This document shows, piece by piece, positions 55,809-64,000 of a stretch of 64,000 nucleotides of DNA (its first letter is position 1; each line of letters starts with the position of its first letter). The notes under the pieces were generated by a model. It had not been told where the DNA came from, did no database searches, and worked only from the letters and a program-made list of their open reading frames with translations. The DNA comes from Aliivibrio salmonicida LFI1238 (GTDB lineage: Bacteria > Pseudomonadota > Gammaproteobacteria > Enterobacterales > Vibrionaceae): the NCBI RefSeq assembly GCF_000196495.1, contig NC_011312.1:1860001-1924000 (forward strand), given 5' to 3'. The position numbers and the translations under genes are program-made.

Positions 55809-56064
55809 CTATACGTACATACCTTCATTACTTTCTTTGATCATTGCAATCAATTCTTGTTTTTTTTCAAAACGGTCATTAGGTAAAGGACTAGTAAATG
55901 GAGTTAGAATTGTACTTATAACTTGATCGTTATCTTCCGCTAAAGAACATATCTAACAAGTCAACGACAAACAGCGCCATTAACCCAACGGAAGACGTTC
56001 CTGACATCACTAAAATATGTCTCATGGTAGACCCTTGGACAAATTTAGCGGATTGATTATTCAT
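55809..56064 (-). pseudogene. MATE-family efflux pump remnant (internal deletion)
   Basis: From ATG 56064 (AAAGG before it) 44 codons read a MATE-type N-terminus, with STMRHILVMSGTSSVGLMA and LFVVDLLDMFF, then stop at 55930. Normal MATE pumps have about 450 residues. A further frame, shifted by one base, runs from about 55940 to a stop at 55809 and gives an ordinary-looking 43-residue tail (EKKQELIAMIKESNEGMYV at the end). This may be the original C-terminus joined by a deletion of more than 1 kb, but I do not recognise the tail. Confidence 0.65.
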
Positions 56065-56158
56065 ACACCTTTCCCTTCATTACAACTTACAACGTAGTCT
56101 ACTTTTAAACATATGCGAATCACTTAAATGCAAGTCATTCTCATCTCAAATTTACGAT

Positions 56159-56185
56159 ACAAAAAAACCACAGCAACTGTGGTTT
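56159..56185 (-). terminator. Terminator of the coiled-coil gene
   Basis: AAACCACAG and CTGTGGTTT pair around loop CAA, followed on the minus strand by seven T. Confidence 0.88.
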
Positions 56186-56220
56186 CTATGCGTCAGTAGC
56201 ATTAGTGGTACCGAAGTGAA

Positions 56221-56967
56221 TCACATACCAATACTTTCACTAATACTATCAATTTCTTTAATGTCCATTTGCAGTAATTGCAGTTCGTCTTTCAATTGAG
56301 AAATTTGTTTATTTGCTTTCTCTTGCTTTTTACACACATCAGATTTTGCGTCCCAGCTTTTACCTTCAAGGTAAACAGCACAGTCTTTCGCGAGTTTCTT
56401 CTCATTACCACTAATGACATCAATCTTAACCTGTAAATCACCCGCTTCTTCTTTCAACTGCAGTTGACGTTGAAAAAGCTGTTTCGAACGCGTTAGCATT
56501 GTGACTTGCAGATCAACTTGATTTGTTAATTGGTCAATTTGTTTATTCTGCTCTTCAACTTGCATAAATAAAGAGGTTTTCTTCGATTTAAGCGTTTTCA
56601 CTTCTTTGTTTAATGCCGTGTATTTCTTTGCTTCTTCAGCGACTGCTTGTGCTTTTTGCTCGTCTAATTCTTGTTTTTGTGCTTCTAACGCTTTTTGTTT
56701 TTCTTGTGCAATCAACACATCAACTTCGGCACTTTTCGTGCTCGCGTCTTTTAATTGACCTTGATAGTCTTTTGATTGAGATTCGAGTTGAGTGTAAGTC
56801 TCTGACCATTTGTTATCAGAAACACTTGAACCAATTAATCCACCCGCAATCAAGCCAATCACTAACGTTACGCCAGCAACCCAATGGCTTGATTTAGATT
56901 TCTCTTCAATGATTATTACCTCATCATCGTGCTCAGTTTCATTATTGTTTTTATTTTCTACACTCAC
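56221..56967 (-). CDS. Membrane-anchored coiled-coil protein of unknown function
   Basis: The 248-aa protein has an acidic N-terminus (HDDEVIIIEEKSK), one membrane helix at about residues 29-48 and a long periplasmic-type coiled coil rich in Lys, Gln and Glu. Two cysteines near the end (KDCAVYLEGKSWDAKSDVCKK) could form a disulfide. No family is recognised. Single gene with its own terminator. Confidence 0.75.
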   Translation of the reverse strand: MSVENKNNNETEHDDEVIIIEEKSKSSHWVAGVTLVIGLIAGGLIGSSVSDNKWSETYTQLESQSKDYQGQLKDASTKSAEVDVLIAQEKQKALEAQKQELDEQKAQAVAEEAKKYTALNKEVKTLKSKKTSLFMQVEEQNKQIDQLTNQVDLQVTMLTRSKQLFQRQLQLKEEAGDLQVKIDVISGNEKKLAKDCAVYLEGKSWDAKSDVCKKQEKANKQISQLKDELQLLQMDIKEIDSISESIGM

Positions 56968-57041
56968 GCGCTAACCTCGAACAATGGATATTTTTCTAGT
57001 GTAGCTATAAACACCACACTTTGTGTTAATGACAAGACAAT

Positions 57042-57200
57042 TTACCGAATCAATTCACTAATCATGATATATGCCACATAAATCACAACGCCTGATATTG
57101 ATGTATAAACCACCGATTTTTGCACCTTCTCGTTACTTCTAAATTTAAAAAGTAATATCGCTAATGCAAACAGTAAAATAATGACCGCAATTCGTAACAT
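57042..57200 (-). CDS. Small membrane protein, 52 aa
   Basis: An ATG at 57200 with GAGG seven bases upstream opens a 52-codon frame. The first 20 residues form a membrane helix (MLRIAVIILLFALAILLFKF), then a short charged turn and a second helix (SISGVVIYVAYIMISELIR). No family is named. The codon pattern, ribosome site and two-helix layout support a real gene. Confidence 0.65.
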   Translation of the reverse strand: MLRIAVIILLFALAILLFKFRSNEKVQKSVVYTSISGVVIYVAYIMISELIR

Positions 57201-57424
57201 AGTACACCTCGCTTTTCTTCTACTTTAGCACACTTTGCCTTGCTAATTGTTTGAGTTTTAGCGGTTTCCCTAATTAAGCAAACGATTCCATCCTTCTTCT
57301 TAACTCTATATTTAAATAACTGATCTTGATTAACAAAAATCCCATTGATTTGGCTAAAAAACATGATAGAGTTCACACATAAATTTTGAGTCGTACAGAT
57401 AGAAATTTATACAATTTGTTGATC

Positions 57425-57640
57425 CGATGAAGACTGCAGGAGAGCGGCAACGCCATTATTTGGCAACGCCCACCGAAGAAGTAAATCTTTCAGGTGCCTA
57501 ATTCAAAACCATGAATAAGGTGAGGACTGTAGTTGGAGGAATCTCTGGAGAGAGTCGTTAAATCGACCGCCGAAGGAGCAAGCCCTTATCTGAAAAATGG
57601 TAAAGGTGAAACTCTCAGGCAAAAGGACAGAGGAGAAAGT
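57425..57640 (+). promoter_or_regulatory. Tandem glycine riboswitch
   Basis: Two consecutive glycine aptamers are visible. The first spans about 57436-57510, with GCAGGAGAG, CACCGAAGAAG and TCTTTCAGGTG. The second spans about 57530-57637, with GGAGGAATCTCTGGAGAG, CCGCCGAAGGAG and AAACTCTCAGGCAAAAGGAC. The linker is short, as in cooperative tandem switches. Behind it, CTCTCTTCTCCTT (57696-57710) could pair with GGAGAAAGTG at the end of aptamer 2 and gate expression. The next gene is an alanine/glycine symporter. Confidence 0.92.
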
Positions 57641-57736
57641 GATCCGATTAATCTCGGCTCTATACTATTGCCGATCTTTCGGTTTTGGTACACCACTCTC
57701 TCTTCTCCTTACTATATGCTTTATTAAGGGGAAACC

Positions 57737-59119
57737 ATGAACACCTTTCACAACACACTTGTTACCGTTGATAATTTCATTTGGGGTCCACCTCTGTTGA
57801 TGTTATTGGTTGGTACAGGTATCTACTTTACGTTCCGACTTCGTATATTCCAACTACGTCATTTGCCAACCGCGCTTAAAATGGTCTTCTCAAAAGAAGA
57901 AAATGAAAGCAAGGGGAAAGGCGATGTTTCAAGCTTTGCCGCTTTATGTACTGCGCTCTCTGCCACTATTGGTACGGGTAATATTGTTGGTGTTGCAACC
58001 GCGATTAAAATGGGTGGCCCAGGCGCTCTATTTTGGATGTGGCTTGCTGCCGTTTTTGGTATGGCAACAAAATATGCAGAATGTTTACTGGCGGTAAAAT
58101 TCAGAAAAACAGACAGCAACGGCCAAATGATTGGCGGCCCAATGTATTACATTGAGTATGGCATGGGCAATAAATGGCTCGCTAAACTGTTTGCCTTATT
58201 CGCGTTAGGCGTGGCTTGTTTTGGTATCGGTACTTTTCCACAAATTAACGCCATTGTTGAATCAGCGCAATTAACCTTAAATTCACCCGCATGGTTAACT
58301 GGCGGTATTTTAACCGTATTGGTAGCGATTGTGACCCTTGGCGGTATTCAATCGATTGCTAAAGTTGCAGAGAAAGTCGTCCCAACGATGGCGGTGATTT
58401 ATGTTGTGTCTTGTCTTACGGTATTAGTGATGCAAGCAGAAGCCGTACCTGCGGCGCTTCAATTAGTCATTACCTCTGCATTTACAGGAACCGCAGCCAC
58501 TGGTGGCTTTATCGGTGCCTCTATTATGCTGGCCATTCAATCTGGTGTTGCTCGTGGTGTATTCTCAAACGAATCGGGTTTGGGTAGTGCCCCTATCGCA
58601 GCTGCTGCTGCAAAAACAGATTCTTGTGTTAAACAGGGACTAGTATCGATGACTGGTACGTTCTTTGATACCGTGATTATCTGTACAATGACAGGCTTAA
58701 CATTGATTGTTACCGGAGTCTGGCAAGGTGATGCTGCGGGTGCACTAATGACCACACAAGCTTTTGCTATTGGTTTAGGCTCTGACCAAATTGGCCCTTA
58801 CCTTGTGTCCGTCGGTTTGATGTTCTTCGCCTTTACGACCATTTTAGGTTGGAACTATTACGGCGAACGTTGTGTCACCTATTTATTTGGTAATAAAGGG
58901 GTTTTACCTTACAAAATCATTTTTATCTCTTTAGTGGCTTCAGGTGCTTATATGCATTTAGACACTATCTGGGTGATTGCCGATATTGTAAATGGCTTAA
59001 TGGCGATCCCAAATTTGATTGGTTTAATCGCGCTTCGCCATATAATTATTGAAGAAACGCACCTTTTCTTTAATCAAACAGACAATAAGAAAAAGAAATC
59101 GGTATTAACTAACGCATAG
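57737..59119 (+). CDS. Sodium:alanine/glycine symporter (AgcS family)
   Basis: The 460-aa membrane protein has the family signatures GTGIYFTFRLRIFQLRH, SALSATIGTGNIVGVATAI and GGPMYYIEYGMG, and ends with a charged tail. AgcS proteins import alanine or glycine with Na+. The upstream glycine riboswitch points to glycine as a main substrate or to its use when glycine is in excess. It starts with AAGGGG seven bases before the ATG. Confidence 0.93.
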   Translation: MNTFHNTLVTVDNFIWGPPLLMLLVGTGIYFTFRLRIFQLRHLPTALKMVFSKEENESKGKGDVSSFAALCTALSATIGTGNIVGVATAIKMGGPGALFWMWLAAVFGMATKYAECLLAVKFRKTDSNGQMIGGPMYYIEYGMGNKWLAKLFALFALGVACFGIGTFPQINAIVESAQLTLNSPAWLTGGILTVLVAIVTLGGIQSIAKVAEKVVPTMAVIYVVSCLTVLVMQAEAVPAALQLVITSAFTGTAATGGFIGASIMLAIQSGVARGVFSNESGLGSAPIAAAAAKTDSCVKQGLVSMTGTFFDTVIICTMTGLTLIVTGVWQGDAAGALMTTQAFAIGLGSDQIGPYLVSVGLMFFAFTTILGWNYYGERCVTYLFGNKGVLPYKIIFISLVASGAYMHLDTIWVIADIVNGLMAIPNLIGLIALRHIIIEETHLFFNQTDNKKKKSVLTNA

Positions 59120-59244
59120 AAATGATGCATATATCACAGTGTGATTATTTAACTGTTATTTGACACATTTCCTTAACCTTTAGTTGGTCAAAGTATCATC
59201 GAAACTTGTTATGATCACCTCGTACTTACTGAACGAGGTGATAT

Positions 59245-59349
59245 ATGGAAATATTAACTCTGGTACTTGGATCTGTTATTCTTGTTATGGTTGCTGGCTT
59301 TGCTTTTTCATTTATCAAAGCCATTATTACTGAACTCAAGCGACTCTAA
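59245..59349 (+). CDS. Very small membrane protein, 34 aa
   Basis: ATG 59245 has GAGG eight bases upstream. The 34 codons encode one hydrophobic helix (LTLVLGSVILVMVAGFAFSF) followed by a charged end (KAIITELKRL). A terminator follows at 59382. Single-helix proteins of this size often modulate larger membrane complexes; no family is recognised. Confidence 0.6.
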   Translation: MEILTLVLGSVILVMVAGFAFSFIKAIITELKRL

Positions 59350-59381
59350 GTAAACGTGTTAACAAGAAAACAGAACCCTTC

Positions 59382-59407
59382 AAAAGCAGCATTAATTGCT
59401 GCTTTTT
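59382..59407 (+). terminator. Terminator after the 34-aa gene
   Basis: AAAAGCAGC and GCTGCTTTT pair around a 7-nt loop, with five T at the end. Confidence 0.85.
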
Positions 59408-59515
59408 CACATCTGTGACAAAGCTTTATCAAAAATACCTGCCACTCCCGATGCATTTTATCTACAATAGTACTTTAAGTTACATTGACCCACCCTTTAC
59501 GGTCATAGAGGTAAT

Positions 59516-61201
59516 ATGCGCTATTTACTTTGTTTTCTTCTTTTATTTTCATCCCTTACCTATGCCAATGAAACTCAAGACATCGAGCAATTACAAAATA
59601 TTAATGCTGAAATTGCACGACTAAAGCAAGAGTCTGCCTCATTCAAAGGCAATGACTTAGCGGTTATTCGCGTACAGCAAGTAGAAAAAAACAATGAACT
59701 CAGAATCGTTCTGTCTGAGTTAATCAACAAGCACACCGCAGAAAATACGCCACTGTTGGTGAGTGAAGTTGAAGATCAAATTCGTTATGCTGATCGTTCT
59801 TTTCTCTATTTAGGCAAAGAGCTAAAATCAAAAAAAGATAAAATAGATACGGCGGATGTCGAGCATAAACTCGCTTTACAAAACACATTAAATGAATCAA
59901 GAAGTTATTATTACACTTCCCTCTCAGATCAACTTCAAAATTACCGCTGGTTAAACAAACTCGGCAAACCAAACCAAGCAAAAGTCGATGCATTCAAGTT
60001 AGTTATCGACCAAAAAATTAAGTTTCTGTCTGCCTCTTTGAGTTTTGATTCAAGCAGAGAACAGCTATTAGCGGATCAACTTCAGCGTTCGTCTGATTCA
60101 GAGAAATCCTCTCTGACCTTAGAGCACCTCTTCTTTCAAAGAAAAGTGACCAACTCAACGGATGGGTTAATTAAACTGATTAACATTGCTGACCAATTAA
60201 ATATCAGCACGACAAACTACAAACGTCAGGTCTTTGCCACTACGGGCAATTTAACAGAAGATATTTTAAGTTTTCCCGTGATGGCAGCGATTTTAAGTAA
60301 TTGGATCACCGACGGCAGTAACTGGTTATTCAAACACGCACCTGATCAGCTCTTAAAATTCTTTGTCTTTATCTTAATCATTTTTGCCACTCGTTTATTA
60401 GCAAGGCTGACTCGACGTGTGGTACTCAAAGCCGTTGTTCAACCTCATTTACGTATGAGTAAATTGATGCAAGATTTCTTTGTTTCGATGTCGAGTAAAC
60501 TGATTTTCTTCATTGGTATTCTCATTGCCTTTTCTAAAATTGGGTTGGATTTGGCTCCGGTTCTCACCGGTTTCGGTGTTGCTGGTATTATTATTGGTTT
60601 TGCATTGCAAGATACGCTATCCAACTTTGCATCAGGCATGATGCTGCTAATTTATCGCCCGTTTGATGTGGGTGATTTAGTGGATGCAGGGGGCGTATCA
60701 GGAAAAGTGAGCCACATGAGTTTAGTAAACACCACGATTAAAACGTTTGATAACCAAATTATCATCTTACCCAACAGTAAAATTTGGGGAGACGTAATAA
60801 AAAACGTAACTCACGAACGATTACGCCGTGTCGATATGGTGTTTGGCATTGGCTACGAAGACAGCATCGAACACGCTGAAAAAATCTTAGCCGAAATTAT
60901 TGATACTCACCCTGCGGCCTTAAAAAAACCAGAGCCCAATATTCGAGTACATACTCTTGGTGCCTCATCGGTTGATTTTATTGTACGACCTTGGGTAAAA
61001 ACCGAAGATTATTGGGATGTGTATTGGGATGTGACTCGTGAAGTGAAATTACGCTTTGATAAAGAAGGGATCTCGATTCCTTTTGCTCAACAAGATGTGC
61101 ATGTACATTTTGCTAAAAAAGCGAAGAAACCAAAAGCAACAACAGGGATAGCGGGAAAACTGAGTAACGTCATTGACTCTGTTCGATCAAAAGACAGCTA
61201 A
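59516..61201 (+). CDS. MscS-family mechanosensitive channel with long periplasmic domain
   Basis: The 561-aa protein has a signal peptide (LLCFLLLFSSLTYA before NE), about 240 residues of periplasmic, partly coiled sequence, then membrane segments near 280, 325 and 360. The MscS pore helix is visible in GFGVAGIIIGFALQDTLSNFASG and is followed by YRPFDVGDLVD and the C-terminal beta and vestibule domains. It opens under membrane tension to release solutes. It is longer than MscS but shorter than MscK. Confidence 0.88.
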   Translation: MRYLLCFLLLFSSLTYANETQDIEQLQNINAEIARLKQESASFKGNDLAVIRVQQVEKNNELRIVLSELINKHTAENTPLLVSEVEDQIRYADRSFLYLGKELKSKKDKIDTADVEHKLALQNTLNESRSYYYTSLSDQLQNYRWLNKLGKPNQAKVDAFKLVIDQKIKFLSASLSFDSSREQLLADQLQRSSDSEKSSLTLEHLFFQRKVTNSTDGLIKLINIADQLNISTTNYKRQVFATTGNLTEDILSFPVMAAILSNWITDGSNWLFKHAPDQLLKFFVFILIIFATRLLARLTRRVVLKAVVQPHLRMSKLMQDFFVSMSSKLIFFIGILIAFSKIGLDLAPVLTGFGVAGIIIGFALQDTLSNFASGMMLLIYRPFDVGDLVDAGGVSGKVSHMSLVNTTIKTFDNQIIILPNSKIWGDVIKNVTHERLRRVDMVFGIGYEDSIEHAEKILAEIIDTHPAALKKPEPNIRVHTLGASSVDFIVRPWVKTEDYWDVYWDVTREVKLRFDKEGISIPFAQQDVHVHFAKKAKKPKATTGIAGKLSNVIDSVRSKDS

Positions 61202-61213
61202 ACCATCCCATAA

Positions 61214-61243
61214 AAAAGAGCATCTTAAATTAGGTGCTCTTTT
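61214..61243. terminator. Hairpin between mscS-like and lysE-like genes
   Basis: AAAAGAGCA and TGCTCTTTT form a 9-bp stem with a 12-nt loop. It can serve both convergent genes. Confidence 0.8.
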
Positions 61244-61279
61244 CAAGAATAGCATTCTTATTTTATCGACATCATCAAT

Positions 61280-61921
61280 TTATTTTGAAACCAACAAATT
61301 GAAACCCAAGGCAATTAATACTCCCCCCGTGATCCTTTCAATTCTTTTTGTAACTGTTGGGCTAGACATAAACTGCTTTGCTTTTTCAACCAACAACGCA
61401 ATCCCTCCCTGCCAACACATCGCAATAATAAAATGGATGCTCGCCATCAATAAAGATTGAAGAAACGCATTATATTCAGGGTTAATAAATTGAGGCAATA
61501 ATGCCAAATAGAAAACCGCCGTTTTTGGATTTAAAATATTAGATAAAAAACCCTCTTTAAACGAAAGCGTTAAAGGTATGTCTTCATGCGATACGTTCTT
61601 TTCTATCGTCAGCCCTGCCCCTGCTTTAAACGTACTTCTTATTGATTGAATACCTAACCATATCAAATAGATAGCACCGATGGTTTTTATCACAGTAAAC
61701 AACTCAGAAGAGCTGACTAGCAACACTGACAAACCAATGGCTGACATAGTGGCATGCACAAACAAGCCACAACAAATACCAAAACTGCAAGTAATGCCGT
61801 CTTTCCAGCCACCACGCGTGGTATTACGAATAACCAGAGCAGTATCCAACCCCGGTGTCATCGTTAATAAGAGAATAGCGATAAAAAACGCCCAAAAATC
61901 AAGAATCACGTTAATGTCCAT
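61280..61921 (-). CDS. LysE-family amino acid exporter
   Basis: The 213-aa protein has six hydrophobic segments and the RhtB/LysE opening FFIAILLLTMTPGLDTALVIRN (in parts). Family members export lysine, homoserine, threonine or other small molecules; the substrate is not known here. Single gene. Confidence 0.88.
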   Translation of the reverse strand: MDINVILDFWAFFIAILLLTMTPGLDTALVIRNTTRGGWKDGITCSFGICCGLFVHATMSAIGLSVLLVSSSELFTVIKTIGAIYLIWLGIQSIRSTFKAGAGLTIEKNVSHEDIPLTLSFKEGFLSNILNPKTAVFYLALLPQFINPEYNAFLQSLLMASIHFIIAMCWQGGIALLVEKAKQFMSSPTVTKRIERITGGVLIALGFNLLVSK

Positions 61922-62142
61922 TTAATTGTGAGATTAATTAATATATCGGTTTTTCTTTTAATTACTACTTAAAATTAATATCAATTATAAAACAGAGTAA
62001 TTACTCGACACATATATTTACATTTAACTTATTTGCCTCGTTTATATAAAATAACCCAAATATCGAACCATTTGACCTGAATACGAAAGTTATTTGGAAC
62101 CAAGATCGATAAAGTACGCACATCAATCGGGGGAGACAAATA

Positions 62143-62274
62143 ATGCATCACGTAACGTTAGAATATCAAGTAATGGGCATTGGCAAATGGGTTTCAGCAA
62201 CGGTATCCGCTGAAATCGCAAAAAAACTCGCGGAAGAATACAAATCTTATGGATGGCCAGTAAAAGTTAGCTAA
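62143..62274 (+). CDS. Small soluble hypothetical protein, 43 aa
   Basis: ATG 62143 lies seven bases after GGGGGAG, a strong ribosome site. The 43 codons give a mixed beta-alpha peptide (HHVTLEYQVMGIGKWVSA, then AEIAKKLAEEYKSYGWPVKV). A terminator follows at 62305. No family recognised, but the pattern suggests a real short gene. Confidence 0.65.
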   Translation: MHHVTLEYQVMGIGKWVSATVSAEIAKKLAEEYKSYGWPVKVS

Positions 62275-62304
62275 TTTACTTTCATATTCATAACCAAATT
62301 TGCA

Positions 62305-62332
62305 AGCCTCATCATAATGACGAGGCTTTTTT
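62305..62332 (+). terminator. Terminator after the 43-aa gene
   Basis: GCCTCATCA and TGACGAGGC pair (one mismatch) around TAA, followed by six T. Confidence 0.88.
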
Positions 62333-62401
62333 ATTTGAAAAATAACCAACTAGGGAGTTACAATTTAACGATATTACTAATAATAAAAATAGGGACACCT
62401 C

Positions 62402-63886
62402 ATGAGCCATTATCAGAAACTCGTTCAACATCATTTGAAAATTTCTCGCTTTGAACACCTCTCCGCTATTTGTGGTTGGGATCAAGCCGCCGTTATGCCA
62501 TCGGGCGGTAATGAAGCACGATCAGAAGCGATGGCAGAGCTGTCTGTTCACCTACATCAACTTGGTAATGCCCCACAATTAGCTGAATGGTTTACTAACG
62601 CAGAATCAGAATCTCTTTCTGAACATGAACTCGCTAGTCTGCGTGAAATGAAATCTCAATGGCAACAAACCACAGCATTACCAGAGAAACTGGTTCAAGC
62701 ACAATCCCTTGCAGGATCTAAATGTGAGCATGCATGGCGAACACAGCGTGGAGAAAATGACTGGGCAGGATTCAGTAAAAACTTTGCCAAAGTTGTCGCA
62801 CTTTCTCAAGAAGAAGCACAAATTCGAGCCGAAATTTCAGGATTAACACCTTACGATGCCATGCTTGATTTGTATGAACCGGGCACAACTACGGCAAAAT
62901 TAGACATCGTCTTTGATAATGTAAAAACATGCCTTCCGACTCTTATTCAACAAATCCAAGAGAAACAAGCAACTGAATCTATTTATCTTCCAAAAGGCCA
63001 CTACCCTACAGAGCAACAACGCCAATTAAGTTTAGACGTAATGAAGTTGCTTAAATTCGATTTCGATCATGGCCGCTTAGATGTCAGCATGCACCCTTTT
63101 TGTGGTGGTGTTCCAACAGACGTTCGTATTACCACACGTTATGATGAAAATGATTTTGTTCAATCCTTAATGGGCACCGTTCATGAAACGGGTCACGCTC
63201 GTTATGAACAAGGCTTACCAAAAACGTTTGCAGGGCTGCCTGTTGGCCAAGCTCGCTCTATGGGTATTCATGAGTCTCAGAGCTTGTTCTTTGAAATGCA
63301 ATTAGGTCGTAGCCAAGAGTTTATCTCTCAACTGTCTCCGTTAGTAACTAAGAACTTTAGCAATGCTGACCAAGCCATCTTTGAACCGACTAACCTACAA
63401 GCCATTTACTCGCGCGTAAACCCTGATTTCATCCGTGTTGATGCTGATGAGGCAACTTATCCTGCTCACGTTATTCTTCGTTATGAAATTGAGCGAGATT
63501 TGATGAACGGTAAAATCAGTTATAAAGACATCCCTGAGTTGTGGGATACAAAGATGCAGCAGTACTTAGGCTTATCAACTAAAGACAATTACAAAAACGG
63601 TTGTATGCAAGACATTCACTGGACAGACGGAAGTTTCGGATACTTCCCAAGCTACACTCTCGGCGCAATGTACGCAGCCCAATTTATGGCAGCAATGAAG
63701 CAAACCGTAGATGTAGAGAAAGCCACATTAAGCGGCGATTTAAACCCTATCTTCACTTGGCTATCAGACAATATCTGGAGCAAAGCATCGCTACTCTCAA
63801 CCGATGAATTAGTGAAACAAGCGACAGGTGATGTGCTGAATGCTAATTTCTTTAAAGATCATTTAGAGAAGCGTTATTTAGGGTAA
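62402..63886 (+). CDS. M32 family metallocarboxypeptidase (Taq type)
   Basis: This 494-aa zinc carboxypeptidase has HETGH at residues 261-265 with the third ligand region GIHESQSLFFE (H290, E291) and the end signature DGSFGYFPSYTLG. It trims C-terminal residues from peptides in the cytoplasm. Length is typical (about 490-500 aa). A good ribosome site (AGGGACACCT, ATG) precedes it. Confidence 0.93.
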   Translation: MSHYQKLVQHHLKISRFEHLSAICGWDQAAVMPSGGNEARSEAMAELSVHLHQLGNAPQLAEWFTNAESESLSEHELASLREMKSQWQQTTALPEKLVQAQSLAGSKCEHAWRTQRGENDWAGFSKNFAKVVALSQEEAQIRAEISGLTPYDAMLDLYEPGTTTAKLDIVFDNVKTCLPTLIQQIQEKQATESIYLPKGHYPTEQQRQLSLDVMKLLKFDFDHGRLDVSMHPFCGGVPTDVRITTRYDENDFVQSLMGTVHETGHARYEQGLPKTFAGLPVGQARSMGIHESQSLFFEMQLGRSQEFISQLSPLVTKNFSNADQAIFEPTNLQAIYSRVNPDFIRVDADEATYPAHVILRYEIERDLMNGKISYKDIPELWDTKMQQYLGLSTKDNYKNGCMQDIHWTDGSFGYFPSYTLGAMYAAQFMAAMKQTVDVEKATLSGDLNPIFTWLSDNIWSKASLLSTDELVKQATGDVLNANFFKDHLEKRYLG

Positions 63887-63924
63887 GAGCGAGAAGCTTA
63901 TTTTTAATTTTGAGTAATTAAGAG

Positions 63925-63957
63925 AATGGATGCAGTTATTGGCTGCATCCATTTTTT
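63925..63957 (+). terminator. Terminator of the M32 carboxypeptidase gene
   Basis: AATGGATGCAG and CTGCATCCATT form an 11-bp stem with a 7-nt loop, followed by TTTTG. Confidence 0.88.
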
Positions 63958-64000
63958 GTATTTGAATCACCATTTTATCCCCGACAAGGGATAGCACCCA

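Noticed and set aside
57161..57376. 71-codon frame on the minus strand
   Set aside because: No ribosome site, and it overlaps the start of the better supported 52-aa membrane protein gene.
57533..57727. 64-codon frame on the plus strand
   Set aside because: It lies inside the second aptamer of the glycine riboswitch; the RNA structure explains the sequence and the peptide is not protein-like.
1..64000. CRISPR array, tRNA or rRNA genes, prophage
   Set aside because: I saw no regularly spaced repeats, no tRNA cloverleaf with CCA end, no rRNA and no phage structural genes; the restriction island and insertion sequences are the only mobile-type regions.

Overview
The window looks like chromosome I of a marine gammaproteobacterium of the Vibrionaceae, most likely Aliivibrio (the A. 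fischeri / logei / salmonicida group). The DNA is AT-rich. The gene content and order are vibrio-like: hutWXZ divergent from tonB-exbBD-hutBCD, thrS-infC-rpmI-rplT, gyrA next to ubiG-nrdAB, and DUF3581 and DUF3943 genes. The species is inferred from protein resemblance and the heavy insertion-sequence load; no database search was possible.

Layout. 1-2284 is the right part of an IS66-family element that has cut a type VI secretion vgrG gene in two. 3-10 kb is a complete heme-acquisition locus: hutZ, hutX and hutW on the minus strand, and tonB, exbB, exbD, hutB, hutC and hutD on the plus strand. 10-13.5 kb is the translation cluster rplT, rpmI, infC and thrS, with an AUU start for infC and a tRNA-Thr-like operator before thrS. 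13.7-18 kb holds a Spo0M-like protein, a site-2 protease homologue, yqfB, yegD and a PAP2 phosphatase. 18-32 kb is core metabolism: gyrA, ubiG, nrdA, nrdB, a broken GGDEF gene, yfaE, a CinA-like gene and a TyrP-like transporter with TyrR boxes. 32.6-38.5 kb is an insertion-sequence hot spot: an IS4 element inside a terminator loop, then a second IS66 copy carrying a nested IS982. 38.6-47 kb has a small winged-helix-like protein, a glyoxalase-II-like hydrolase, a Fur-box-preceded imelysin / di-heme oxidase / imelysin / DUF1513 operon, ribA and an iron alcohol dehydrogenase. 47-54.4 kb is a type I restriction-modification island (ygjP-like, hsdR, hsdS, hsdM) with a nonsense codon in hsdS and a 12-bp repeat remnant. 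54.7-64 kb has a formylglycine-generating-enzyme-like lipoprotein, a MATE pump remnant, a coiled-coil membrane protein, a tandem glycine riboswitch before an alanine/glycine symporter, an MscS channel, a LysE exporter, an M32 carboxypeptidase and three very small genes.

How it works together. The two iron systems fit one iron-starvation response: TonB-ExbBD energises outer-membrane heme uptake, HutBCD carries heme across the inner membrane and HutWXZ handle or degrade it, while the imelysin operon is a second, poorly understood iron-linked periplasmic set. Many accessory genes are decaying. There are one-base changes in poly-A runs (tonB, the GGDEF gene, probably the hutW start), point nonsense codons (hsdS, tnpA of IS66 copy 2), insertion-sequence hits (vgrG, a terminator) and deletion remnants (a MATE pump, a TPQV-type fragment). 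This pattern suits a host-restricted Aliivibrio undergoing genome erosion, although sequencing error at homopolymers has to be excluded.
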